A DNA stretch of 64,000 bases from Sipunculus nudus (lineage: Eukaryota > Annelida > Sipuncula > Golfingiida > Sipunculidae): assembly GCA_026874595.1 (NCBI GenBank), contig CM049317.1, forward strand, positions 13,632,882 to 13,696,881, given 5' to 3'. Shown piece by piece: positions 25,915 to 37,980 of this stretch. Below the pieces are notes generated by a model that was given only the letters and a program-made list of their open reading frames with translations, made no database searches and was not told the origin of the DNA. Position 1 is the stretch's first letter, and every line of letters starts with the position of its first letter. A program made the translations under genes and the position numbers.

Positions 25915-26182
25915 GTTGGGGTCCTTGCGCGTCCGCTCGTGTGAAAATCATGGAGGTTTAGCTTGAAAATGCGGGAAAAATACACTCAAATTGGAGGCCT
26001 GATCCGCTCCGTGCGCGGCCTGCGACCATCTCCGCGCGGGGGATGCCGGGAACGACACGTGCACGCTGGCTCGCTGTACATTTCCCGTGCACATTTCCAT
26101 AAGTTTGCGTGGGCCTTCCGTCAAAAAACCTGCACGTTCTGTCTATCTGGTAACCAGTGGGGCTCCTTAAAGGTCCACCGTC

Positions 26183-26229
26183 ATGGCTGGAGGTGATAAA
26201 AAGGTTTCGGAGGAAGAAACTGTGCTCGG
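26183..26229 (+). CDS. DARS1: DARS1 coding exon 1
   Basis: The exon starts at an ATG in a favourable context (G at -3, G at +4) and encodes MAGGDKKVSEEETVL plus two bases of a glycine codon. It ends at a donor reading GG|GTAAGA. The two leftover bases (phase 2) pair with the T that opens the exon at 41582 to make GGT, which supports the join. The leader is hydrophilic and short, and such leaders vary between species, so the assignment rests on the in-frame join and on its place at a CpG-rich promoter rather than on similarity. No mitochondrial targeting character is seen. Confidence 0.8.
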
Positions 26230-26560
26230 GTAAGATGTAAACAGTTTGTTTTGGCAAATTCAGGCGGCATGGTGCCGGGCCATGGGGGCTGACATGTTTG
26301 TTGTCACTGGTCAGCTGTCAGATTCAGCCATCGACGCAGGCGTGGTTGGCCATTTTTGCGCTACGGGTCAGAGGAATTATTGATATAACGCCAACAGAAC
26401 GATCTTAACTGCTGTTTTGACCATTTTTATATGACGGATCGATATTAGCTCCGTCCACGGCGTGTTAAGAATGGGACAGGGATCGAAGCCAGCACAAACT
26501 GGCTGAAAATTACTGAACTGGCGCGCAGGGAGAGGGAGGCATGATTCAATGATGTAAAGT

Positions 26561-27079
26561 GAATTCAGGACTGCTTTCTGAGGCAATTGAATCGGTTTAA
26601 CCCTTGGCGTATTTTTATTTACAGATATATTATGTTATGTTTTGGTATGGCGGTTTGTGGGGCCTATATATATATCATAGCATGAGCTGTATGAAATTGT
26701 ATGATGCAATAATTTTGATGAACTGGTAATTATAAAAATTAACTTATCTAACCGATGGGATTATCCATACTATTGCTTGTAACATATTCTGAGATAATTT
26801 CCATCATATCAATAACCTTAAAACACATTACATCCTCACATTTCAACACCTTCCCCCACCCTACACACACTGGCCATCAGAAAATTATAATAAACCAATA
26901 TTATATATGACCTGATTCACTTTGCCATACATGCCACTTTGTCAGTATATGAAATGTTATGCTTAAGAGATATTTGTCACAGGAATACTTCTCACACCCC
27001 ATCTCCCCTTTTGCATGCTTAAAATGTTCTGACTACTGAGTTCTTATTAGCAAAATGACATAGGTGACATTCCTGTAGT
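26561..27079. other. No gene seen; start of DARS1 intron 1
   Basis: Sequence drops from CpG-rich to AT-rich. A short TATATATATC run lies near 26663. Confidence 0.55.
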
Positions 27080-27500
27080 TATAAATAAGATAACTCTGAT
27101 TGACCAGAATGTCATTCCATTAATCATAACCAAAATTTCATTTCTCTAACCATTGCCAACAACAATATTATCAAACTGTCATCTTAACATCCATTACCAA
27201 AATGTCATTCCAGCAACTATTCCAAGGATATAATTCCCACAACCGTACTTACATGTCATTCCCTCTGCCATTACCAAAATGTTAATTATTTCCACAACAG
27301 TTATCTGGACCTCAATCCCATAACCATTACCAGGATGCAATACGCACAACTATTATCAAGATGTCATTACCATAACCATTTAATACCTGCTAGAATATCA
27401 TCTCACAATTTTTATCAAGCTGTCATTCTTACATTACCAAGATTCAGTCCCACAACCATTAAAAGGATGTCATTCCTACAATTAAAACCAAGACATGCAG
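27080..27500. repeat. Highly degenerate minisatellite, ATTACCAAAATGTCATTCC type
   Basis: Units of about 30-36 bp follow CATTACCAAAATGTCATTCC plus CACAACC. They are strongly diverged and end shortly before the large TCACAC array. Confidence 0.6.
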
Positions 27501-30366
27501 GACAGGGCCAAATTTGGAACATATCTTGGAAACTTCAGCTTGCAAGTTTATGATAATCCATCACACAGGTGACACAGATATCTGTCAAATACAGTCCCAC
27601 AGGTGACAGAGATATCAGCCACATATTGTCACAGATACCTGGCAAATACTGTCACACAGGTGACACATATCTTTAATATACTGTCACAGGTGATATATCT
27701 GTTGCATACTGCCACACAGGTGACAGATGTCTTTCACATATTGTCACACAGATGACACAGATATCTTTCACAGTTCACACAGATCTATGTCTCTCACATA
27801 CTGCCTCACAGGTGACATGTACAGGTATCAGTCACACACTTTCACACAAATCACACAGATATCTGGCACATACTTTCACACAGGTGATAGAGATATCAGT
27901 AACAAATTACAGATATCGGCACATACTGTCACACAGATGACACTTGTCGTTAATTTACTGTCACATGTGATATATCTATCACATACTGACACACAGTTGT
28001 CACACATGTCTTTCACATATTGTCACACAGGTGACACAGATATCTCTCACATGTGGCCAAACAGGTGACATGTTTAGATATCAGTTGCATACTATCACAC
28101 AAATTACACACATATCTTTCAAATACTGTCACACAAATCACACAGATACCCTTCATATTCTGCCACACAGATGACACAGATATCTTTCACATACTGCCAC
28201 ACAGTTGACATGTATAGATATTGGTCACACGCTTTCGAGCAAATCACACACATATCTGGCACATACTGTCACTTTGGTGACACATATCTTTGATATACTG
28301 TCACAGGTGACATATCTGTCACATACTGCCACACAGCTGACAGATATCTTTCACATATTGTCACACAGGTGACACAGATATCTCTCACATACTGACACAC
28401 AGGTGACATGTTCAGATATCAGTCACACACTATCAAACAAATCACACAGACTTTTTTCCCATACTGTCACACAGGAGACGCAGATATCTTTCACAAACTG
28501 CAGATATCTCTCACATACTGACACACAGGTGACATGTTCAGATATCAGTCACACACTATCAAACAAATCACACAGACTTCTTTCCCATACTGTCGCACAG
28601 GTGATGGAGATATCAGTCACATGTCACAGATATCTGGCACATACTGTCACACAGGTGACACTTATCTTTATTTACTGTCACAGGTTACATTTCTATCACA
28701 TACTAACACACAGATGTTACATGTCTTTCACATATTGTCACACAGGTGACACAGATATCTCTCACATATGGCCAAACAGGTTACATGTTTAGATATCAGT
28801 CACATACTATCACACAAATTACACAGCTATCTTTCATATACTGTAATACAGGTGACATAGATATCTTACATACTGCCACGCAGGTGACATGTACAGATAT
28901 CATTCACAAATTTCACATCTGTCATGCAGCTGAAACATATCAATCTGTCACATACTGTTACAGGTGACGCATATTGCCACAAACTGTCTCAAAGATATCT
29001 GTTACATACTGTCACACAGGTGACACATATCTTTTAAATACTGCCACACAGTTGACACACATCAGGTACACACTATCACACAAATCACACATATCTAGCA
29101 TATATTGTCACACAGGTAACATATATCTGTCACATACTGCCACACAGGTGACACTGATATCAGTCGCGCACTTTCACACAAGTCATAGATATCTGGCACA
29201 TACTGTCAAAAAGGTGAGATATCTGTCACATACTGTCACAGGTGAAACCAATACTTGTCACAAACAGTCTCACAGATATTTGGTATATACAGTCACATAG
29301 GTGACAGAGATATCAGCCACATAATGTCACAGATCTATATCTGTCATGTACTGTTAAGCAGGTGACACATATCTGTCACATCATGTCACACAGGTGACAC
29401 AGATATCTCTTACATACTGCCACATGGATTGCACAGATATCTGTCACATACTCTCACACAGGTGACACATATCTTTCACATAGTGTCACAGGTAAAACAT
29501 ATGTCACATATTACCGCACAGGTGACACATATTTTTCATGTACTGCCACATAAATTGCACTGATATCTGGCACATACTGTCACACAGGTGACACATATCT
29601 GTCTCGAACCATCACGGGTGTCACAAATCTGTCACTAACTGCCACACAGGTGAGACAGATATCTCTCACATACTGTCACACAGGTTACACAGATATCAGT
29701 CATGTGGACTATATCACACAAACCATACAGATATCTGTCACATACTGTCACAGGTGACCCAAACTAACCACAAACTGTCTCACCAATATGTCACAGATAG
29801 TCACACAGTGACAGAGATATCAGCCACATACTGTCACACAGGTCACACACATATGTCACATATGTCACATACTGTCACAGGTGAAGTAGCTGTCACATAC
29901 TGTCAAATATATATCTGACACAAATATTATCACAAATTTTCACGAATATCTGTCACATACCGTCACACAGGTGACAAGAGATATCAGCCACATAATGTCA
30001 CAGCTGTTTTGCACAAACTATCACAAAGGTTACACATATATCTGCCACATACTGTCACACAGTTGACAGATATTTGTTTCATACTGCCACGCAAGTGACA
30101 CATATCTCTCACATATTGTCACACTGATGAAGCAGATATGTCATAATGATATACTTTCACAAAGGAGAGACAGATATCTATCACATACCATCACACAGTG
30201 ATCCATCAGATATTGTCAAACATGCCACACAGATACAGATATATCTGTCACATACTGTCACACAGGTTAAACATATGCCACATTCTTTCACACAATGTGA
30301 CTGACACACATGTCACACTTATCTGCCACATGCTGTCACGCATTTGACACAGAAATCTGTTACACA

Positions 30367-30569
30367 CTCAGGACTTTCAGAAACACTAGGGTAAGCGTAT
30401 CTGATGCTCGAAATCTCTTATGTAAGCTTGGTTCTGAGTGTCCGAGCATCCTTCCCATCATGCAAATTTCTGGCTTTGGCACCTTGTGGCAATAAGTGAC
30501 CATTACTGGGTGCCTCAATCAAACCCGTCAGGTTTGTAAACGCCACAATAATTTCTGAGGCTCACATTT
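30367..30569. repeat. Non-repeat block ending the first higher-order copy
   Basis: About 200 bp without the 34-bp period, containing AGGGTAAGCGTATCTGATGC. It recurs at 32950-33152, about 2,583 bp away, with scattered substitutions. It marks the border of the higher-order unit. No coding or RNA identity is recognised. Confidence 0.8.
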
Positions 30570-32949
30570 AGGGTTTAGATATCAGTCACACACTGTTTCA
30601 CAAATCATACAGACATCTTTCCCATACTGTCACACAGGAGACGCAGATATCATTCACATAGTGCCACACAGTTGACACATACAGATATTGGTCACACACT
30701 TTCACCCAAATCACACATATATCTGGCACATACTGTCACACAGGTGATGGAGATATCAGTCACATGTCACAGATATTTGGCACATACTGTCACACAGGTG
30801 ACGCTTATCTTTAATTTACTGTCACAGGTTACATTTCTATCACATACTGACAAAGATGTTACATGTCTTTCACATATTGTTACACACATGTGACACAGAT
30901 ATCTCTCACATATGGCTTAACAGGTCACATGTTTAGATATCAGTCGCGTACTATCACACAAATTACACCGCTATCTTTCATATACTGTAATACAGGTGAC
31001 ATAGATATCTCTCACATACTGCCACACAGGTGACATGTACAGATATCATTCACACATTCGCACAAATTTCACATCTGTCACGCAGCTGCCACATATCAAT
31101 CTGTCAAATACTGTTACAGGTGACACATATTGCCACAAACTGTCTCAAAGATATCTGTTACATACTGTCACACAGGTGACACATATCTTTTAAATACTGC
31201 CACACAGTTGACACACATCAGGTACACATTATCACACAAATCACACATATCTGGCATTTACTGTCACACAGGTAACATATATCTCTCACATACTGCCACA
31301 CAGATGACACCTATATCTTTCACATACTGTCACATCTTTCATATACTGTAATACAGGTGACATAGATATCTCTCACATACTGCCACACAGGTGACATGTT
31401 CAGATATCATTCACACATTCGCACAAATTTCACATCTGTCACGCAGCTGCCACATATCAATCTGTCAAATACTGTTACAGGTGACACATATTGCCACAAA
31501 CTGTCTCAAAGATATCTGTTACATACTGTCACACAGGTGACACATATCTTTTAAATACTGCCACACAGTTGACACACATCAGGTACACATTATCACACAA
31601 ATCACACATATCTGGCATTTACTGTCACACAGGTAACATATATCTCTCACATACTGCCACACAGATGACACCTATATCTTTCACATACTGTCACAAAGGT
31701 GACACAGATATCTTTTACCTACTGCCACACAGGTGACACTGATATCAGTCACACACTATCACACAAGTCATAGATATCTGGCACATACTGTCACATTGGT
31801 GACATATCTGACACATATTGTCACAGGTGAAACCAATACTAGTCACAAACAGTCTCACAGATATTTGGTATATACAGTCACAAAGGTGACAGAGATATCA
31901 GCCACATAATGTCACAGATCTATATCTGTCATGTACTGTTAAGCAGGTGACACATATCTGTCACATCATGTCACACAGGTGACACAGATATCTCTTACAT
32001 ACTGCCACATAGATTGCTCAGATATCTGTCACATACTCTCACACAGGTGACACATATCTGTCACATACTGTTACAGGTAAAACATATGTCACATACTACC
32101 GCACAGATGACACAGATATTTTTCATGTACTGCCACCTAAATTCCACTGATATCTGGCACATACTGTCACACAGGTGACACATCTGTCACATACCATCAC
32201 AGGTGTCACAAATCTGTCACTAACTGCCACACAGGTGAGACAGATATCTCTCACATACTGTCACACAGGGTACACAGATGTCTGTCATGTGCATTCTGTC
32301 ACACAAACCATACAGATATCTGTCACATACTGTCACAGGTGACACAAACTAACTACAAACTGTCTCACTGATATGTTACCTACAGTCACACAGTGACAGA
32401 GATATCAGCCACATACTGTCACACAGGTCACACACATATGTCACATATGTCACATACTGTCACAGGTGACATAGCTGTCACATACTGTCAAATATATATC
32501 TGACACAAATATTATCACAAACTGTCACGGATACCTGTCACTTACCGTCACACGGGTGACAGAGATATCAGCCACATAATGTCACAGATGTCTTGCACAT
32601 ACTCACACAAAGGTTACACATATATCTGCCACATACTGTCACACAGTTGACAGATATTTGTCTCATACTGCCACGCAAGTGACACATATCTCTCACATAT
32701 TGTCACACTGATGAAGCAGATATGTCATAATGATATACTTTCACAAAGGAGAGACAGATATCTATCACATACCATCACACAGTGATCCATCAGATATTGT
32801 CAAACATGCCACACAGATACAGATATATCTGTCACATACTGTCACACAGGTTAAATATATGCCACATTCTTTCACACATTGTGACTGTCACACATGTCAC
32901 ACTTATCTGCCACATGCTGTCACGCATTTGACACAGAAATCTGTTACAC

Positions 32950-33152
32950 ACTCAGGGCTTTCAAGAACACTATGGTAAGCGTATCTGATGCTCGAAAATT
33001 TTATGTACGCTTGGTTCTGAGTGTCCGAGCATACTTCCCTTCGCGCAGATTTCTGGCTTTGGCACCTTGTTGCAATCAGTGACCATTACTGGGTGCCTCA
33101 GTCAAACCTGTCAGGTTTGTAAATGCCACAATAATTACTGAGGCTCACATTT
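32950..33152. repeat. Non-repeat block ending the second higher-order copy
   Basis: Copy of the segment at 30367-30569. After CTCACATTT the two copies diverge: the first continues into more minisatellite, the second into ordinary intron, which fixes one duplication end point. Confidence 0.8.
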
Positions 33153-33155
33153 CAC

Positions 33156-34089
33156 TGTAGCAAATATTCAGATAATGGCAAGATTTCTGATTTTATTATG
33201 ATATGATAATTATGTAAAATACGAGGAAGATTCAATTTTACATAACCCTTCAAACTTCGACACATATATATAATCTCCATTTGGGGCACTCTAAACTCAG
33301 ATGGGACTCGTGTAAAATTTTGCCTGAACATCCCTGACTCTTCAGAGTTTCTTCCTATTGAAAGCCCTGCTGACTGTCACACAGGTGACAAAAATATCAG
33401 CCACATACTGTCATCTAGAAACCACAGATACCAGTAACTCAGCATACCAATATCAGGAATATGTTGTGATATTTATATATTATTATAACAAGTTTGGAAT
33501 ATTGCATATTATATTTCACTCACTGTCAGTGAAGTAAAAGTTCATAATTTATACACATATGTCTTTCAGAAAATATTTTAATTTGACACCTGAATTTTAT
33601 GAAAATTCAATAAAACCTTAACATGATTTAATTTGGGAATTTTTTTAATTAAATTTGTAAAATTAGGTGATGTATGTGAAAAACAAAAAAAATCATTTTG
33701 ATATGTATTTTATATGTATCTCCCAGTGCTGACACAGATGGCTTTTAAATAATAATCTTACAAAACATGAGCAGATGTTATATGTTCTCTGGCACATATA
33801 GCCATATTGCGTGATATTGTGTTTAGGTGGCAGAAAGGAAACAGACCCCCATGTGCAGTACACATCATGCATGTGCTGCAGAATTAGGTCATGAATATTC
33901 ATGTTACCACTGAAAGGATATGAGTACATATAAGGTAACCAGACACCAGCTGAGAATGCTTATGTCATAGTACATGCCACCAACTGCTCAGCTGTGACTT
34001 GTGTCACATAATACATAACCATTATATGAAACCACTGTGTATAAATACACAGTTATAAATATACAGTGGAACCTCCCAGTAAGAGACAC
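33156..34089. other. DARS1 intron 1 between two minisatellites
   Basis: AT-rich, with a stray unit of the TCACAC repeat at 33374-33410. No gene. Confidence 0.6.
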
Positions 34090-36826
34090 TGGTCAAGCGC
34101 TGTCCATAATTGAGATGCTTCCACTTGTCAGATCTTGTCAATAAAAGAATGAAGTACTTGTCATATCTTATCCATAATAGAAAGTAGTACTTGTCATATC
34201 ATGTCCATAATAGAATGAAGTACTTGTCAGATCTTGTCCATAAAAGAATGAAGTACTTGTCATATCTTATCAATAATAGAAAGTAGTACTTGTCATATCA
34301 TGTCCATAATAGAATGAAGTACTTGTCAGATCTTGTCCATAAAAGAATGAGGTACTTGTCAGGCCTTGTCCATAATTGAATGAAGTACTTGTCAGATCTT
34401 GTCCATAATAGAATGAAGTATACATGTCAGATCTTGTTTATAAAAGGGAGAAGAATATGTGCCAGATCTTGTCTGTAATAGGATGAAATACCTGTCAGAT
34501 CTTGTACATAATAAAGAAAGTTCACTCTTCAGATCCTGTCCAAAATAAAGTAGGTATACTATCAGATCTTATCTGTAATAAAATGAAAAACTTGTCAGAT
34601 CTTTTCCATGATAGAGAAAATACACTTTTCTGATCTTGTCCATATTAGCAAGAAGTACATTTTTCAGGTCGTGTCCATAAAAGGGAGAAGTACACATGTT
34701 GAATCTTGTCCATAAAAGGCAGGGAGAAGTGAGCATGTCAGATCTTGTACATAAAAGGCAGGGAGAAGTACAAATGTCAAATAATGCCCATAACAGAGTG
34801 TGTACAATCATCAGATCTAATCAGTTATAGAATGAAGTACTTTTCAGATCTTGTGCATGATAGAAGATATTGTGCATAATAGAATGTAGAACTTGTCAGA
34901 TCTTGTCCATAATAAATGGCAGGGAGAAGTACACATGTCAAATCTTGTCCATAAAAGGCAGAGAGAAGTACACATGTCAAATTTGGTCCATAATAGAGTG
35001 TGTTCAATCATTAGATCTTATCCAGAATAGAGAGAGGTACACTTGTCAGACCTTGTCCATAAAAGGTAGGGAGAAGTAAACTTCAGATCTTGACCATAAT
35101 AGAGAATGTTTAATCCTCAGATCTCATCCATAATATAGAGGGTACATTTTTAAGATCTTGTCCATGAAAGGGAGAAGAACACATGTCAGATCTTGTCAGT
35201 AAAAGGCAGGGAGAAAAACTCATGTCAGATCTTGCAATAAAAGGCAGGGAGAATTTCACATGAGATTTTGACCATAAAAGAGAGAGTTAAGTCTTTGGGT
35301 CTTATCTGTATTAGAGAGAAGTACACTTGTCAAATCTTGTCCATAAAAGCCAGGGAGAAGTACACATCAGATCTTGTCCATAATAAAGAGTGGTCAATCC
35401 TCAGATGTCCTCTATAATAGAGAGAAGTGTACTGGTCAGATCTTGTCCATCAAAGGGAGAAGTATACATGTCAGATTTTGTCTATATAATAGAATGAAAA
35501 ACTGGTCAGATCTTGTTCATAAAATCCAGGAAGAAGTACACATGTCCAATCTTTTCCATAATACAGAGTGTTCAATCCTCAGATCTCATCCATAAGAGAG
35601 AGAAGTATCCTTGTCAGATCTTCTTCATTAAAATTTTAAGTACATATGTAAAATCTTGTCCATAAAAGGCAGGAAGAAGTACAAATGTCAGATCTTGTCC
35701 ATAAAAGGTAGGGAGAAGTTAACTTTAGATCTTGTCCATAATAGAGTGTTCAATCCTTAGACCTCATCCATTATAGAGAGAAATACACTTGTCAGAAAAG
35801 GGGGAAGTATACATGTCAAACTCAGTCCATTAAAGGCAGGGAGAAGCAGGCATGTCAAATTTTTTTCATAAAAGGCAGGGAGAAGTACACATCAGATCTT
35901 TTCCATAAAAGGTAGGGAGAAGTACACATCAGATCTTGTCCATAAAAGGTAGGCAGAATTTCACATCAGATCTTGTCAATAAAAGGTAGGAAGAAGTACA
36001 CATCAGATCTATTTTGTCCATGAAAGGGAAAGGTATACAAGTAAGATTTTGCCTATAATAGAATGAAAAACTTGTCAGATCTTCTCCATGATAGAGAAAA
36101 TACACTCTTTAGATCTTGTCCATAAAAGGAAGAAGTATACATGTCAGATATTATCTATTATATAATGAAATATTTTTCAGATCTTCTCCATAATAGAGAA
36201 ATTACACTCTTCAGATCCTGTCCATAATAGCAGGAAGTACACGTCAGATCTTGTCCATAAAAGGGAAAAAGAAAACATGTCAAATGTTGTCTATAAAAAA
36301 AATGAAAAACTTGTCAGATTTTGTCCGTAATAGAGAATGTTCAATCCACAGATCTCACCCTTAATAGAGAAAAGTACACATGTCAGATTTTGTCTTTAAA
36401 TGGTAGGGGGAAGTACACATGTCAGATCATGTCCATAATAGTGTTCAGTCCTCAGATCTCATCCATAAAAGAAAGAAGTACACTTGCCAGGTCTTATCTG
36501 TAAAAGGGAGAATTATCTATGTCAGATTCTGTCCTTAAAGTGAGAAGTACAAATGTCAGATCTTGTCCATAAAAGGTGGGGGGAAGAACACGTCAGGTCT
36601 CGTCCATGAAAAGTAGGGAGAAGTACACATCAGATCTTGTCCATAAAAGAGAGTGTTTGATCCTCAGATCTCATCCATAATAGAGGGAAATATAAATGTC
36701 AGATCTTGTCTGAAATATAATGAAATACATGTCAGATCTTCTCCATAATAAAGTTCACTCACTCTCTAGATCTTGTCCAAAATAGAAAATGTACAACCGT
36801 AAGATCTTGTCTGTTATAGATGGGAG
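34090..36826. repeat. About 39-bp degenerate minisatellite, DARS1 intron 1
   Basis: Units follow ATGTCAGATCTTGTCCATAA then AAGGCAGGGAGAAGTACAC, in two flavours: AATAGAATGAAGTACTTG near the left end and AAAGGCAGGGAGAAG in the middle. Divergence between units is high, and insertions or losses of a few bases are common, so the array is older than the one in intron 3. A weak internal subperiod of two units occurs where TTCAATCCTCAGATCTCATC alternates. Confidence 0.9.
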
Positions 36827-36889
36827 CCTTCATTAAAGAAGTTACAGAACTACCAAGTAATGTATTTAATTTTTGTTTAATGACCAATA

Positions 36890-37350
36890 GTTTAAGGTGC
36901 AGATTCACCTACCTTTTGAAAAAAGAATTGTGACTTTTAGCTTCCTCTGTGTATTTATAAATATATTATTGATCTAAGGGTAATTTTGGGTGTGAAAAAG
37001 TTCTTATAACCCTTTGTGAAGGATTAATGAATTTGTTTATCAACAATATGTTTGTACACACAGCAATATTGACAAAAGGGGAAAACATATAACCTGAGTT
37101 GGTATAGGTTGCATGTATGCTGAGGTAGAAAGGTCACTTGTTACAAAACAGCATTTGCAAAGCTCTGGCCTATCTGACTTGCTGCCAGATTCCCTCGATG
37201 AATTTGGTTTTGATTTTTTTGGCAGCCCCTCCCCCCCATATTATAGATCTATATAAACAAAACTAGCAGGCTGTCTGCTGTGATATCCATGTTTTCTGGC
37301 CTTAAAAAAGGGATTAATTTAGTTTATTAAGGTCAGATAGGTGATTGGGC
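36890..37350 (+). repeat. 460-bp dispersed repeat, copy A (DARS1 intron 1)
   Basis: It aligns end to end with 54285-54755: CTTCCTCTGTGTATTTATAA against CTTCTTCTGTGTATATAATA, then TATCTGACTTGCTGCCAGAT in both. The left end TTAAGGTGCAGATTCACCTA and the right end AGGTGATTGGGCTTCTTTAA are approximate inverted repeats, so it may be a MITE, possibly with a TTAA-type target. Confidence 0.75.
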
Positions 37351-37759
37351 TTCTTTAAAGTTACTACTTCATAACACTATTATTCACAGTGCCACCTCAT
37401 GTAATTTAGATTTAGATGTGTCCGTAGAGAGTTGTCCCTGTATTACACGATCTATCAGTCAGGGTATATATCTGTAAATCACCTGTAAAATAGGAAGAGA
37501 ATATATTGCATGTTGATAGCATATTGATCTTTGTATCCCGTTCATATCACAGTGAATCCATTTTCGAATGGTTTGAGGCGTTAACAGACAGTAGTTTTAG
37601 AGAAGTAATTAAGATTAATTAAAAAAGCTGTTAAAAGTAGTAGAGAGCTGATTTGTTTAGTGGTGTATATTTATAAAGATGGCTGCGTTTTTTATTGTGA
37701 TATAATATGTGATATAACATGTACCAACAAATATACCTTTTAAATATTTTATACAAACT

Positions 37760-37980
37760 AAGTGGTGCATATAAAATATAGATTGGATTCATTAGAGATC
37801 TAATTGTATTGGTTGTGCACATAAAACTAGATGGCACTTGGTAGAGAGCAAATTGCTCTGATGGTGCACATAAATCTTGAAGGTACTCAGTAGAGAGCAA
37901 ATTGCTTCAGTGGTGCATGAAGAACTGAAAGGCACCCAGAAGAAGCCAAAATGCTATAGTGATGCACATGAAACGCAATG
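37760..37980. repeat. About 50-bp repeat, 4-5 copies
   Basis: GGTGCACATAAAACTAGATG and GCACTTGGTAGAGAGCAAAT recur with changes near 37764, 37815, 37864, 37912 and 37964. Confidence 0.7.

Larger units (their letters stand above)
25310..26560. promoter_or_regulatory. CpG-rich bidirectional promoter region
   Basis: This is the only long stretch in the window that is GC-rich with many CpG dinucleotides (for example GCGCGGGGGATGCCGG near 26033). It holds the start codons of two divergent genes, at 25914 (minus) and 26183 (plus). No TATA box is evident between them, which is typical of CpG-island promoters. Limits are by eye. Transcription start sites cannot be read from the sequence. Confidence 0.7.
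27559..33155. repeat. TCACACAGGTGACA minisatellite with higher-order duplication, DARS1 intron 1
   Basis: Units of about 33-36 bp follow the pattern TCACATACTGTCACACAGGT then GACACAGATATCTG. Degenerate units fill 5.6 kb. A block of about 2.15 kb (about 28.4-30.57 kb) is duplicated as about 30.58-33.15 kb; the second copy carries an extra 361-bp internal duplication (compare 31130 and 31491). Each block ends in the same roughly 200-bp non-repeat segment. Open frames such as SHTVTQVTQIS are by-products of the repeat. Confidence 0.93.

Noticed and set aside
25115-26257. Frames of 99-148 codons across the CpG-rich region
   Set aside because: Long stop-free stretches are expected in GC-rich DNA. 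They overlap promoter sequence and both true first exons in other frames.
27727-31736. SHTVTQVTQIS repeat frames
   Set aside because: Artefact of the roughly 34-bp TCACAC array. The frames break at irregular units and lack any other domain.
27559-33155. CRISPR-like direct repeats
   Set aside because: Units are contiguous and degenerate, without unique spacers, and sit in intron DNA of an animal gene.
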